Part shown: piece by piece, positions 47,882 to 58,549 of the stretch | How positions within the stretch are numbered: position 1 is the first letter of the stretch | Layout of the letters: each line of letters begins with the position of its first letter | Assembly (NCBI GenBank): GCA_024704175.1 | Contig: CP085629.1 | Span: 1,984,001 to 2,048,000, forward strand | DNA: 64,000 nt | Reading direction: 5' to 3' | Source: Paenibacillus sp. P25 | GTDB taxonomy: Bacteria; Bacillota; Bacilli; Paenibacillales; NBRC-103111 | The notes under the pieces: model-generated | The model's input: the letters and a program-made list of their open reading frames with translations, nothing else | Told to the model about the DNA's origin: nothing | Databases searched by the model: none | Program-made: the position numbers and the translations under genes

Positions 47882-48691
47882 TTATAATTCGATGATAAGT
47901 CCGTCGTATGCGCATACCACGCCTGCTTGCTGGAAGTAGGCCTCAATTTCTTCATGCGGGTCTACACATTGATGAGAGAAGTGAGTGGCGAAGATGCGGG
48001 TCCTTGGTGTCACCGCGCCGATCAAGCTCATTTGCTCCAGCATAAATTGAAAATCGTCAAAGCTAAGGTGTCCGCGTCCTTGTTGACGATTGCCTAGGGT
48101 CGCTTCCATAATGACGGCATCGAACCGGGTCCCGGCTAATTGCTCCCACACCTGCTCTTTATATTTGCCCGTATCCGATGCAAACAGAAGTTTTGTTCTT
48201 CCGTCGTCAATGATGAAATTCATGGCATCGCCGATACTTGGCATATGCGACGCCTCAATGGCTCGCACGGAATAGGGCGATAGTTCGGCTTGTTGTCCCG
48301 CAAGTAAAGGCATCCTTCGTAACTCGGCCGGTTTGTCGCCTGTTCCCCATGTCGTCCATACCGAAGGCCCGGTCGCCATCGTTAATTCAGGAAGCTCCGT
48401 TTCTAGACGGAACATCTTGGCCCGGAGCTCAAGGTTCAGTGCATGAAAGTGATCTCCGTGGCTATGTGTAACAAGCAGATAACGCAGTCCGGCTAGCGAT
48501 ATACCAAGATGGGCGCATGAAGAAAATAAATCGGGCCCGATATCAATTAACAAATCATCGTTGATTAGCAGCGTCTGCCGTTTGCGTATATTTCTGCCTT
48601 TATGGGTTCTGGCGTGCTTGCAAGTAGTACAATTGCAAAACGGAAATGGGATCCCTTCCGCTGCTGCCGTTCCTAAAAAAGTGATTTTCAT
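47882..48691 (-). CDS. Metallo-beta-lactamase-fold hydrolase (PhnP-like)
   Basis: 269 residues. MKITFLGTAAAEGIPFPFCN opens the fold; CNCTTC resembles the Zn-binding Cys cluster of PhnP; THSHGDH holds the metal His; FASDTGKYKEQ and FATHFSHQC supply the other ligands. PhnP cleaves 5-phosphoribosyl 1,2-cyclic phosphate; here the substrate is unknown. A cre-like palindrome upstream and divergence from an AraC gene suggest catabolite control. It shares direction with the binding-protein gene, 22 bases away. Confidence 0.8.
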   Translation of the reverse strand: MKITFLGTAAAEGIPFPFCNCTTCKHARTHKGRNIRKRQTLLINDDLLIDIGPDLFSSCAHLGISLAGLRYLLVTHSHGDHFHALNLELRAKMFRLETELPELTMATGPSVWTTWGTGDKPAELRRMPLLAGQQAELSPYSVRAIEASHMPSIGDAMNFIIDDGRTKLLFASDTGKYKEQVWEQLAGTRFDAVIMEATLGNRQQGRGHLSFDDFQFMLEQMSLIGAVTPRTRIFATHFSHQCVDPHEEIEAYFQQAGVVCAYDGLIIEL

Positions 48692-48712
48692 GTTTTTTCG
48701 CCTCCTTGTCTA

Positions 48713-48726
48713 TGTAATCGTTTACA
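48713..48726. promoter_or_regulatory. cre-like / LacI-type operator
   Basis: TGTAATCGTTTACA is a 14-bp palindrome with a central CG and fits the CcpA cre pattern (TGNAANCGNTTNCA). It lies 22 bases before the MBL gene and 160 bases from the divergent AraC gene. Confidence 0.55.
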
Positions 48727-48885
48727 AAATATAATGATTCTGTCCGGGATTCTGACCATCCCTTTCATCTTGCGAGCTCACGCAACCGTATGTCACTATA
48801 TGAACAGTATAAAAATTCTTTTTCCCTTCTACAATCTAACCATATTAAAAAAGTATAACAATATGAAATGAGGAGGATATTGGCG

Positions 48886-49732
48886 ATGGATATGATACGG
48901 TACGGCAACGTCTACATGACCATTACGGAACTGGAACGCAAATTGCCGCTTTATTTAACATGTGTCGGTAAATGGCATAATCAATATCCATTGGAGAGGA
49001 GCGAGGGATTCCCGGACTTCCAGTGGATTCAATGCACATCCGGAGAGGGCGTCTTGGAAATAGGCGGAACAAAGCATACCGTAGGCGCCGGACAAGGGAT
49101 GCTTCTGTTTCCTCAGGAACCGCATCAATATTACGGACGTGTCGAGCCTTGGGAAGTTCGATGGATGGCTTTCAACGGATCGGGAGCTGAGCAAATTCTC
49201 CGCTCCTTGGATTTTACTGGCTCCCGCGTTATTACGTTGGCGAATTCAGACCCTGTACTTAAATACATGTACGAACTCATCTCGGCTCGCTGAGTCTACA
49301 GATCCGCTCAAAAGCCTGCATTGTTCCGCGATCATCTATAGCCTCCTTCTGGAGCTTTTCCGTTATGGATCCAATCTGGACTTACGTTCGAAGCAGCAAT
49401 ATTTTGATCAATTGGCACCTGCTTTAAGGTATATTGAAAAGCATTACTCCGATCCGTTGACACTTGACGATCTTGCGGGAAAACTGTCAGTCAGCCGGCA
49501 ATATACGTGCAGCTTGTTCCGTCTTACGCTTGGGATGCGTCCTTTCGAATACATTACAAACGTACGTCTTCGCAAAGCTAAAGAGCTTTTGCTGCGCGAT
49601 ATCCGTCTCGGCGTAGCAGAAATAGGCAAGCGAGTTGGTTATGAAAGTACAAGCTACTTTATTAAAATATTTCAGCGGAACGAAGGTATTACACCGCGCG
49701 ATTTTCGAAAACAATACTGTAATGAGAAGTAA
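48886..49732 (+). CDS. AraC-family transcriptional regulator (frameshift in this copy)
   Basis: ATG 48886 is eight bases after AGGAGG. Residues 20-130 are a cupin sensor (GFPDFQWIQCTSGEGVLEI, QGMLLFPQEPHQYYG). A frame change near 49290 (ISAR to LAESTDPLKS) precedes the C-terminal double HTH (LTLDDLAGKLSVSRQYTCSLF, GVAEIGKRVGYESTSYFIKI). About 282 residues. Divergent from the MBL and sugar-binding genes, which it may control in response to a sugar. Confidence 0.85.
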
Positions 49733-49979
49733 GGTGAATGCCATTGCGGAGACGCGTTGCCGGCTATCGTGGGCCTCGTTACCAATGCAGACGTCATCGG
49801 TTAAAGGGGATGTTTATGTCATGGACCTCTGACACAAATGGCCGGCAACGACACTTGTCTCTACAATCCAATTACAGCGGCCTGTCTCGACTGATTTTCG
49901 TTCACTTCAGCTTGCGCTTTCGGCCCGCTATTTTGCCGTTCAGCGCTTAAGGCTGCACTACGTCCCCGATCGCTCGCGT

Positions 49980-51688
49980 CTACTCTTGCCGGTACAAGCT
50001 GTCGTAATCGTCCGGGTCCAGGCTGTACGGGTCGCGTAACGGGCTGTCCCGATACAATATCGGCCGCCCTTGTGTACCGGAACACGCTGCTCCGCGCCGC
50101 GAGCACGGCTGTTTCCCGGCCGGTTGCCTTCAGCGGCTGCATGTACTCGAAGTCGCGGATGCCTCGCTGCGACCACTTGTACCGGAGCGATAGCGACGGA
50201 GCGCCCCGGCGTCCGGGATAAACGAAGTTCGTATCCCCCGCCGGCCAAACGGAAGCGCGGTAGCGTATGCTGCGCATCGGTTCGTCCGGCCAAACGGTAT
50301 AATTCCAGCGCATCATTCCATCGTATCCGAGTTCCTCGGCAAGCCACGGCAGCGACCGCGATTCGACCGCCGGCGAGCGGAGAAACGTATTCGGCTTATC
50401 CGGATAGCAGCATACGTAAAACAACCGTCTGCCCGGAACGGATGGCGGACCGCCTGCAAACCTCATGTTCTCTTCGAGGGCGCAATTCAGGAGCGGCACC
50501 GCATCATGCATCCCTTCGAGCGGTTCATGCAGGAATTCCTTATGATTAATCGCCACCTTCAGGCGAAAGGAGGGCGCCAGCCTGCGAAGCCGCTCCGTCC
50601 GCGACCGAAACAACTCGACGTCGGCCGGTTCATCGGCAAGAATGCGCACACGTTGCGCCCAGCCCTTGGCCGCGAAATGCGCCTCCAGCGAAACGATATA
50701 GCGCTCAAGCTGCTCCCGTTCGCGAATGAACTTGTAGCTTCGGTCCGCTTCGTCATAGTAGCGGATGCGGATGCCGTCGGGATAACCGTCGACAATCGCG
50801 CCGTACATGTCCTTTTGCCAAATGTTCAGCAAACCGAACACCTCGATCTCGCTTGAAATGCCGTGGCGCTCCCCTAATTCGATATACCGGTCCAGCGCCG
50901 AATAATCGTACGAAAACGTCCCGTCCTTCCGGCGAACGGTCCGCACGATGCTGTATTCAAACAAGTCGGACGGCTCCCCGTCCATATACGAAAACTGCCC
51001 GGACCACGGGATCTCCGACACGACGACGGACAGCGCTTTTTGTCCTAGGGCCGCTAGGCTTGCCAGGTAGCGGTCAAGAATGGCGAAGTGCTCCTCCGAC
51101 CACAGCCCGGCGTCGTATTTGCGGGCGATGTTCGAAGGATGCTGCCACAAATCGAGGTAAAACCGGTAGTCTCTCGGTTCGGGCAGCGTATCCTCCCTGA
51201 CGCGGACGGTAAAGCTCAGCTCTTCCAAAAGCCGCTCATCCTCAAACATCGTATGCCGGTACAAGCGAATCTTTCCCTCGTACCTCCCCGGCGGAACACC
51301 CGCCCCGGCTTCCAGCTCGATCCATACCTGCTGCACCTGCCGCGCCGCGACATAAAGGCTGCTCTGCTCCAGTAGCACATCGGATTTATGGAGTCCGTCG
51401 TCATCCGGGGTGAGCCCGATCAAATGGACCTTAACCTCAAGTGGACTGTCCATCTCGACCTCCAAGCGGACAATCAGCGGACGGTCCGCCTTTCCAAAAC
51501 AATGCGTCCTCCGATACCGTGAGGAGGAACGGTTCGTCCGCGCTCACGACCGCTTGAAGTGCCGCGCTGTCCCTGCGCAAACAGACCAGTTCCTTGCGTT
51601 TACAGGCTCGCGGCTTGGCGGTGTTCCTCCCATCTTCCGTAACCATGTGCGTATTTGTAATACATTGACTGCAATCCGGCGTACACAC
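49980..51688 (-). CDS. DUF4091 glycoside-hydrolase-like protein (two frameshifts)
   Basis: GTG 51688 follows AAGGAG by nine bases. The N-terminal beta domain (VCLRRDSAALQAVVSADEPF) ends at a shift near 51500 (one base too many), then PLEVKVHLIGLTPDDDGL. The TIM barrel follows, with YRFYLDLWQHPSNIARKYD, GLLNIWQKDMYG, VRILADEPADVELF and WNYTVWPDEPMRSIRY, typical of DUF4091. A second shift near 50075 hides the end DSPLRDPYSLDPDDYDSLYR, with stop at 49980. About 570 residues; probably acts on an unknown glycan. Confidence 0.75.
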
Positions 51689-51848
51689 GTATCCACGCTC
51701 CTTATGTTTTAATGGGCCGCCGGAGCTTCCGACAGCCCGTGTTCCGCTCATCTTGCGGGCACAGCGCCGCGCGCGTATTCCGGCCGGCGGTGCCGCTCAG
51801 CGCCTTCGGCCGGCCGGAAAGCCTCTTCACCGGCACGCGACCGGTTGC

Positions 51849-52863
51849 TTACTGATAGTTCGGATTCATAATGCGCGCTTTATAAAACACCGCGCCGGTG
51901 CGGGTTCGGGTGGCGTCGGGCAGGAACATGTCAACCGAGTCCGTACACCAGTTGTTGACCGTACTGCATGCCCCGGGAGGAGATTTCGCCGTATCGGTCA
52001 CCGTTTCCACCACCTGGCCCGATACCTGGTTGCCGACGGATTTGACGCCGACACGGCTGATGCTGCTCGCCCCCGTATACGTAAGGTCCAGCGAATTCGT
52101 CGATTTGACATACTGGTATACCTTCCCTCCGGAAGCTACCCACAACCGATCGGTATCGCCGTATACCGGCTGGATGTCATGACCGTTCAACTTCGTTACG
52201 TCTAACCGCACCTGTTCCGTAAGCGTCGGTGCGGCGGCGGTGCCGCCGACCTTAAGACCAACGATCGCCGCGTTGCCGATCGTCCACAGCGACTCGCTGG
52301 CCGGGTCCCACAGTACGCCGTGTGCGGCAGGCAGCGAGTACTGGGCATAGGTCGCTGACGTGCTGCTTTGCGAGGACGTATATACCCGGACCCAGCCGTC
52401 CGTGCTGGCGGCAATCGCCACGTTGCCGTTCGGCAGCAGCTCGGCCGCATGCGGGTTGCCCCCACATTCGCCGCCCAAAGCTTCGCGTTGCCGGCCGGAT
52501 AAGGAATGATGCCCGCCAGCCCCTTGGAGTCGGTCACGAGCATCACCTGTCCGCCGAAAAAGCCGCTGTTTCTAATCCTCCCTTCGGTCGGAGTTCCCCA
52601 GTAAGCCGTCAGGCCGGAGAAGCCGTTCGAGGTCGTCGGTGCCCACGACCATTTCACCGCGCTACTGCTGTTCCAGTCGGCCGCGTTCGGGTCCATCACG
52701 ATGATTTTATCCGTACTTTGCTCGCTCATCGCGATATCGTAATCCCCGTACCGGCGTTCGCCGGGCTCGGTCCGATTCCTTGCGGCGGCCCCGACAGCGT
52801 AACGGTGGCGGCCAGCATGACCGCAAACCATAGCCTCAGCCTCGATTTTCCGATCCATTTCAT
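51849..52863 (-). CDS. DUF6528-type secreted beta-propeller protein, paralogue A (two frameshifts)
   Basis: ATG 52863 after AGGAGGT gives KWIGKSRLRLWFAVMLAATV, a signal peptide cut near NAG. Then DYDIAMSEQSTDKIIVMDP, NPHAAELLPNGNVAIAAS, SLPAAHGVLWDPASESLWTI and KLNGHDIQPVYGDTDRLWV form repeated blades; the protein ends KARIMNPNYQ. Two runs, GGGG (52744-52747) and GGGGG (52459-52463), each lack one G. About 338 residues. It shares most motifs with paralogues B and C, suggesting gene duplication. Ligand unknown. Confidence 0.7.
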
Positions 52864-52931
52864 CGCTATGACCTCCTGCATTTGTCACCCCGAAGTAACA
52901 AGACTCCAAGGGGTAGTTTGTAAACACAAAC

Positions 52932-52967
52932 AAGAGAGCTTCACAACCGAGGTCCTGCAGCTCTCTT
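52932..52967 (-). terminator. Probable terminator after the isomerase gene
   Basis: AAGAGAGCT (52932-52940) and AGCTCTCTT (52959-52967) pair; on the minus strand the stem is followed by GTTTGTGTTT. The rest of 52968-53150 holds no recognised gene. Confidence 0.55.
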
Positions 52968-53155
52968 AGAATGCCAGTGATATGGATCGGCTTTCCGCAG
53001 GCCGTCAGGCGCCGAGCGGCATTGGCCTTTCGGAATACGCGCGCGGCGCTCTGGCCGCAGAAGTGTTTCGGTCCGTCGGATCCGGATCGCATTGCACCAA
53101 CCTTTTGCAGTTTTCAACCCGGAGTTGGAATTTCGCCTTGCTTCCACCAGCGCCG

Positions 53156-54025
53156 TCAGCCGGAAGCCTTATCCCGCGTTTGCTTGTAGTCATGCAGCGA
53201 CCGGCTCCAGCAGTCCGCCACCTCGTGCGGGTCGGGATTTCGCACCTCGAACAGAAAAGGCCCGGAGTAGCCTTGTTCGGACAGCGAGCCGATCACTTCG
53301 TTCCAGCGGATGATCCCTTTACCCGGCGACCAATGCCGCTCGTCCGTGCCATCGTAATCGGACATATGCACCGTGACGATGCGCCCGTAGAGCCGCCGGA
53401 TGAAATGCTCGGGCGGCTCCTGCAGCAAATGGTTCACGTCGACACATACGCCAAGCCGCTCGTCGCAGCCGATCAGTTCGAGCATCTCCCCGCTTGTGTT
53501 GCCGAGACACGTCCGCGGCAAACATTCCGCGGCGATGCGAACGCCAAAGCGCTCGGCTTCTCCGGCCAGAACCGGCAGCGCCAGCCGGCATGCCGCGATG
53601 CGCGCGGCCCGCTCCTCTGCCGGAACCGGCTCCCAGCTCGGGTGCAGCACCGCCCTGCCGACGCCCCACTGCCCCGCAAGCTGCAGCGACCGGGCGTGCA
53701 AGGCGATCGCTTCGCCGCGCTCCGCTTCGTCCGAAGCGGAGACGTCCCACGCCGTCCCGTAGGGCAGATGTATCGTCCATACCTCGATGCCGAGTCGCCG
53801 CGCACGGACGATCAGCTCGAAGCAGCAGCGCTCGTTCTCGGGCTCGAACATGTCGAAGGCGGCGCCGCGCCAAGCCAGCTCAATGCAGCGAATGCCTGCG
53901 GCGGAGAAGCGGCTGAGGTCTATGCCTCCTTGCTTCCACGCTTCGAGCGACAGAGAAACGCCTATCGGCCATTGGGCCGGGTCCGACTTCTCCGGAAAGC
54001 GTCCGGCCCCTTGGTTTCCTGCCAT
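53156..54025 (-). CDS. Sugar phosphate isomerase/epimerase (AP endonuclease family 2 fold)
   Basis: About 290 residues of a xylose-isomerase-like TIM barrel: WPIGVSLSLEAWKQGGIDLS, IEVWTIHLPYGTAWD, AVLHPSWEPVP, GVRIAAECLPRTCLGNT, LGVCVDVNHLLQ and RIVTVHMSDYDGTDERHWSPG supply the metal ligands (Glu, Asp, His). ATG 54025 is seven bases after AAGGGGG; an earlier ATG at 54046 overlaps the stop of the preceding gene. It is cotranscribed with DUF6528 paralogues and probably processes a monosaccharide in the same pathway. Confidence 0.88.
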   Translation of the reverse strand: MAGNQGAGRFPEKSDPAQWPIGVSLSLEAWKQGGIDLSRFSAAGIRCIELAWRGAAFDMFEPENERCCFELIVRARRLGIEVWTIHLPYGTAWDVSASDEAERGEAIALHARSLQLAGQWGVGRAVLHPSWEPVPAEERAARIAACRLALPVLAGEAERFGVRIAAECLPRTCLGNTSGEMLELIGCDERLGVCVDVNHLLQEPPEHFIRRLYGRIVTVHMSDYDGTDERHWSPGKGIIRWNEVIGSLSEQGYSGPFLFEVRNPDPHEVADCWSRSLHDYKQTRDKASG

Positions 54026-54038
54026 CGGTAAGCCCCCT

Positions 54039-54929
54039 TCACTCATAGTCCGGATTCAAAATCCGCGCCTTGTAAAAGGCGGCTCCCTCCCGGACCCTCT
54101 GCGCTCCCGGCAAAGCAAACTGTACCGTGTCCGTCGTCCAGTCGTACAGGTCGCCTTTCTTGGGTACGGTGACAGCCACCGTTCCGAACAACAGATTGCC
54201 CACGCTTTTGACGGCGGGCCGGCTGATCACATCATTGCCCGGATAAGACGAATCGAACGCGTCCACCGACTTAATATATTGATATACGCGGGTACCTGTA
54301 CTGATCCACAGCCGATCCGGATCGCCATGCACCGGCTGAAGATCGTGGCCGTGCCGGGTCGGGAGCGCCGTCTTTCGCACTTCGCGAAGAACCGGCCTGG
54401 CGGCGGTCCCTTCAGCCGCCAAGGCGACGAGCTCGTCGTCGCCAAGCGCCCAAAGCAGCTGCAGGCGCGCATCCCAATGTACACCGTGCGCGCCGGGGAA
54501 GCGATATTCGGCGTATGCGGAGGCGGATGGCCCTTGCGACGAAGCGTACAGCCGCACAAAACCGGCTGTGCTGGAGGCAACGGCGATATTGCCGTCCGGC
54601 AGCAGCTCGGCCGAATGCGGGTTGCCGCCGACGCAGAGCGCCCATCGCTTGTGGTCCCCCGCCGGATAAGGGACGATGGCCGCAAGTCCCTTCGAATCGG
54701 TGACGACCATCCATTGGCCGCCCCACTTCCCGTTCGTTCGCACCTTCGCGTCGGTCGGCAGACCCCAGGCGGCAATCAAATCGTCGTCGAACCCGTTCGA
54801 GCGGCTTGGCGACCACGCCCACCTCGCCGCCCGATCTCCATTCCAATCGGAGTCCGCCGGATCGAATATCAGAATTCGGCCTGAAGCCTGATCGGTCCCG
54901 GCGATGAGACCGTCTTCGGCACGCAGCAT
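54039..54929 (-). CDS. DUF6528-type beta-propeller protein, paralogue B (no signal peptide)
   Basis: ATG 54929 (MLRAEDGLIAGTDQASGRIL) follows GAGAGAGGGA. Motifs match A and C: GGQWMVVTDSKGLAAIVPYP, NPHSAELLPDGNIAVASS, FPGAHGVHWDARLQLLW, GHDLQPVHGDPDRLWI, ending KARILNPDYE. 296 residues. Unlike A and C it has no leader sequence, so it would stay in the cytoplasm unless the true start lies further upstream in the overlap with gene C. Its stop overlaps a possible isomerase start. Confidence 0.75.
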   Translation of the reverse strand: MLRAEDGLIAGTDQASGRILIFDPADSDWNGDRAARWAWSPSRSNGFDDDLIAAWGLPTDAKVRTNGKWGGQWMVVTDSKGLAAIVPYPAGDHKRWALCVGGNPHSAELLPDGNIAVASSTAGFVRLYASSQGPSASAYAEYRFPGAHGVHWDARLQLLWALGDDELVALAAEGTAARPVLREVRKTALPTRHGHDLQPVHGDPDRLWISTGTRVYQYIKSVDAFDSSYPGNDVISRPAVKSVGNLLFGTVAVTVPKKGDLYDWTTDTVQFALPGAQRVREGAAFYKARILNPDYE

Positions 54930-54946
54930 AACGTTTGTCCCTCTCT

Positions 54947-55939
54947 CTACTGATAGTTTGGATTCCATACTCTTGCCTTGTACAGCGCGCTTCCGTCCAA
55001 GCTTCGTTTCGCATCGGGCAGAAAGAAATCGACGGTATCCGTGCACCAGCTGTTCGCGGTACATTTGCCCGGCGGTTTCTTGGCGTTATCCGGCACGGTT
55101 TCCACCACCCGGCCGGACGGCTGGTCGCCGATGCTTTTCACCCCGGCCCGGCTGATTGCCTCGTTCCCCGGGTAGCCGCTGTCGAAAGCGGAGGTCGACT
55201 TCACGTACTGGTACACCTTGGTGCCGGTCGCAATCCATAGCCGGCCGGAATCCCCGTAGACCGGTTCCACCGCATGCGCATGTTTGGTCGGCAGTGCGAT
55301 TTTCCGAGCCTCGCTCAGCTTCGGTTCGGCGGCGGTTCCTTCCACCCGCAGGGCGGCCAAATATTCGTCCCCGGCGGTCCAGAGCAGCTTCAGCCGCGGA
55401 TCCCACAGCACTGCATGGGCTCCCGGCAGGACATACTCGGCGTAAGACTCGGATGCGGGGCCTTGCGACGAAGCATATACCCGCACCCATCCCCCGGTGC
55501 TTGCGGCTACTGCGATATTTCCGTCGGGCAGCAGCTCGGCGGAGTGGGGGTTGCCGCCGACATTCAGCCCCCACTTCTTGCCGTTCGCCTTCGGGTAAGG
55601 AATAATCGCCGCCAGTCCCCGCGAATCGGTGACGACCATCCACTGGCCGCCCCACTTCTCGTTCTGGCGCACTCTCGCGTCGGTCGGCGACCCCCAGGCT
55701 GACATCAGATCGGCGAAGCCGTTCGATTCGTCCGGAGCCCACGACCATTTGGCCTTGCTCCCGCTCCATTCAGCGGCATCCGCCTGAAACACGAGGACGC
55801 GGTCCGAAGCCTGATCGGTTACGGCGATATCGTAATCCTTAACGGGCTTTTTCCCCGATGACGGGTCGCCGCGACCCGCGACGGCCGCTATCGCGATAGC
55901 CGCTATGATGAGCATCATGATGGCCAGCTTCGGTTTCAT
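54947..55939 (-). CDS. DUF6528-type secreted beta-propeller protein, paralogue C
   Basis: ATG 55939 after a G-rich SD gives KPKLAIMMLIIAAIAIAAVA, a signal peptide or membrane anchor. Then DYDIAVTDQASDRVLVFQ, GGQWMVVTDSRGLAAIIPYP, NPHSAELLPDGNIAVAAS, LPGAHAVLWDPRLKLLWTAG and AHAVEPVYGDSGRLWI; the end is KARVWNPNYQ. 330 residues with an intact frame. The conserved His and Asp in the blades suggest a metal or sugar site. It lies directly downstream of a sugar-binding lipoprotein gene. Confidence 0.8.
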   Translation of the reverse strand: MKPKLAIMMLIIAAIAIAAVAGRGDPSSGKKPVKDYDIAVTDQASDRVLVFQADAAEWSGSKAKWSWAPDESNGFADLMSAWGSPTDARVRQNEKWGGQWMVVTDSRGLAAIIPYPKANGKKWGLNVGGNPHSAELLPDGNIAVAASTGGWVRVYASSQGPASESYAEYVLPGAHAVLWDPRLKLLWTAGDEYLAALRVEGTAAEPKLSEARKIALPTKHAHAVEPVYGDSGRLWIATGTKVYQYVKSTSAFDSGYPGNEAISRAGVKSIGDQPSGRVVETVPDNAKKPPGKCTANSWCTDTVDFFLPDAKRSLDGSALYKARVWNPNYQ

Positions 55940-55970
55940 GCCTCTCCCCCGACCTCCGCCCGGAATGGCT

Positions 55971-57606
55971 TTATTTGTCGAGTCCTTGCTGCTGTACGGC
56001 ATCGTTCACTTCCTTGATCGCCTGCTGCAGCCCTTTGCTGTCATAGCCTTTCACGATGTTGTCCCACATCGGTCGCCGGATCGTCCTTGCCCAGCATGAC
56101 CTTGATCACGTCCTCCGTCGCATTGATCGCGCTCAGCTTCGATTTGGCAGGGGTGTATAGCAGCTCCACCTTGAAATTGGTCGGCACCGGCTTCAGCTTC
56201 TCGACATTGTATTTCATCGCCTCATGCGATAGCGCCCACAGCTTCTCGCCGTAATTGATCCGGGCCGTCTCCGTGTCTTCCAGCTCCAGTTGCTGCCACC
56301 ATGCAGCCAGGGCACCGAACAATCCGCCGTACGACGGATACAAGCCGCCGAGCGATTTGTACTGGCCGTTCTCGGTTTTCTCGCGCAGGATCGTAATCTT
56401 GTCGCCTTCTATTTTATAATCCTTGCCTTCCATCCCGTACCGCTTGAACGTCTTAAACTCTTCCGAGAGCAAATAATCGTAGATTTGCAAAATCCGGTCC
56501 ATTTTTTCGTCGGTCACCTTGGAGCTGAAGTAGCTCTCCGACCAGAACGTCACCGCATTGTACCGGTACCGGGATCCATCTTCCGCCGCCCACGAAACAG
56601 GCAAAATTTTCACCGATTCCTCGAATTTCTTATCCTTGACGTATTTGTCCCACGAAGCTTTCAGCGCGGAGAGGGCATTCGGAGTCGCCTGTACGGAAAT
56701 GGCTCCTACCTTGCCTTGGCCGAATTTTTCGTAGCCGTCATTCGGCTTCATGATCGCGAAGTCGGGATCGATCGCGCCTTCGGCATACATTTGCCGCAGC
56801 TGCTTGACAACGGTTTTCATTTGGCCGGATGCATAGTACGGGATGTATTTGCCGTTTTCCTTCACCCACGAGCTGTTGATGACATGGGGGAACGAGCCTC
56901 CCGCTATAGGCAGCAGCATGCTGGAGGTCGAGCGGAACGTGAGGCCGATCGTGTCGTTTTTCCCGTTGCCGTCCGGGTCTTTCTGCGCGAACGATTTGTA
57001 CATGTTCAAATAATCGTCGTACGTGACCGGCTCCTTGAGCCCGAGCTTATCCAGCCAATCTTTACGTACTACGACGGCGCGCTCGATCGCCCATTGGTCC
57101 GGCTCGAGGTAGGTCTGGCGCGGGATCATATAATACTTGCCGTCCACGTTAAGCGGCTTCGTGTCATTTAAGTTAAGCACCTTCTGCACGTTCGGATATT
57201 TGCTCAAATCGGACGGCGGCGGCCGGATGATGCCTTGCTTAATCCAAGAATAATATCCTTCCGAGTTGATGTTGTCGTCGCTGAACACGTCCGGCAGGTC
57301 CCCCGAAGCGGCCCACAGCTGATATTTCTCCTTATAGTCTGCGTAACTGATCACCTTGTCGACGATGTTGACGTTGAACCGGCTTTCGATCATTTTCAGG
57401 AACGGATCGGAATTCCGGTCCGGAAACGCTTTGCCGATATTGAAAAACGAGATGGAAATATCGAGCTTCTTCGCATTTTTCGAAGCCCCGTCCCCGGTTT
57501 GCCCCGCGGAGGGAGCCGGTTTATTGGATTCGCTGCATCCTGCGATCAGAGCGGCCGGCATAACAAGCGCTAACATGATGGCTGCATAACGTTTCGTTCT
57601 GTTCAT
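55971..57606 (-). CDS. ABC transporter sugar-binding lipoprotein (LplA-like; frameshift near end)
   Basis: About 544 residues. MNRTKRYAAIMLALVMPAAL then IAGC-SE is a lipoprotein signal. The body shows NDTIGLTFRSTSSMLLPIAG and WAIERAVVVRKDWLDKLGLK, the large solute-binding type paired with LplB/YtcP permeases. One extra base near 56075 disrupts the tail; corrected, it reads MWDNIVKGYDSKGLQQAIKE and stops at 55971. It follows two permease genes, forming a three-gene transporter for oligosaccharides; the ATPase (MsmX-type) is probably shared. Confidence 0.9.
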
Positions 57607-57646
57607 TGTGTGCCTCCCTTTTTTGACCGTGCCTGTTTGATAGAGG

Positions 57647-58518
57647 TCATTCCTTCACCGCACCGAGCGTAACCCCGGCGGCAAAATACTTTTGCAGAAA
57701 CGGGTAAACGAGCATGATCGGCACCATCGTAATAATGACGCTGGCCATCTTGAGCCCGTCGGGGTACGTCTGGCTCAGCTCCGCCAGCATGGCGTCGCCC
57801 ATGTCGTCCCGCCTCATCTTGGTGACGTCCTGCAGCATATTGCGTAAAAACAGCTGCATCGGATGCATTTTCGGATCGTTCACGAACAGCATCGCGAGAT
57901 ACCATTCGTTCCAGCGGGATACCGCGTAAAACAGCGTGATCGCCGCCAGCGTCGGCTTCGAAATCGGCAGTACGATGCGGAACAGGATGAAGATGTCGTT
58001 CGCTCCGTCCATTTTTGCCGACTCTTCCAGCTCGGGGGGATGGAACGAAAATGGTTGATCAGAATGATCAGGAAAAACGTATTGACCGCGACCGGCAAAA
58101 TCATGACGCTGTAGCTGTTGATCAAGTGCAGGCTTTTGATCGTCAAGTAATACGGAATAAGTCCCCCGCCGAACAGCATCGTGAACACGATGCCGGCCAT
58201 CATGGCGCTGCGGCCCGGCATGGTTTTCTTCGACAAGGCGTAAGCGCCGCATGCGGTGACCAGCATATTGACCAGTGTGCCGGCCACGGTTATGATAACC
58301 GAGTTGGCCAGCGCCTTGCCGACATAGCCGCCGTTCAGCAGCAGCTTGTAGGAGACCAGGCTGAAGCTGGTCGGCAGCAGGTAAAATTGCTGCTTGACGA
58401 TGGCCGCCGGGTCCGCGAACGAGGTGATGAACACGTTGTAAAACGGCAGCACCGTGATCACCGCAAGCAGCATCAAAAACGAATTGATCGCATAATCTCC
58501 CCAGGTGTGGTACTTCAT
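57647..58518 (-). CDS. Carbohydrate ABC permease, YtcP/MalG type (frameshift in this copy)
   Basis: ATG 58518 follows AAAGGAGG. Six spans; EAA-loop after correction reads PPELEESAKMDGANDIFILF. The run GGGGGG at 58034-58039 is one base short and splits the gene; the second half (ITLFYAVSRWNEWYLAMLFV) runs to 57647, about 290 residues. It would form the channel with the LplB-type permease before it. Confidence 0.85.
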
Positions 58519-58549
58519 CCGGGCACCTCCTTTATCATTGGCATTTGGC

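Noticed and set aside
52982..54884. Plus-strand open frames of 349 and 365 codons
   Set aside because: They are antisense to the isomerase and DUF6528 genes, lack SD sites and show no domain features; high G+C produces such frames.
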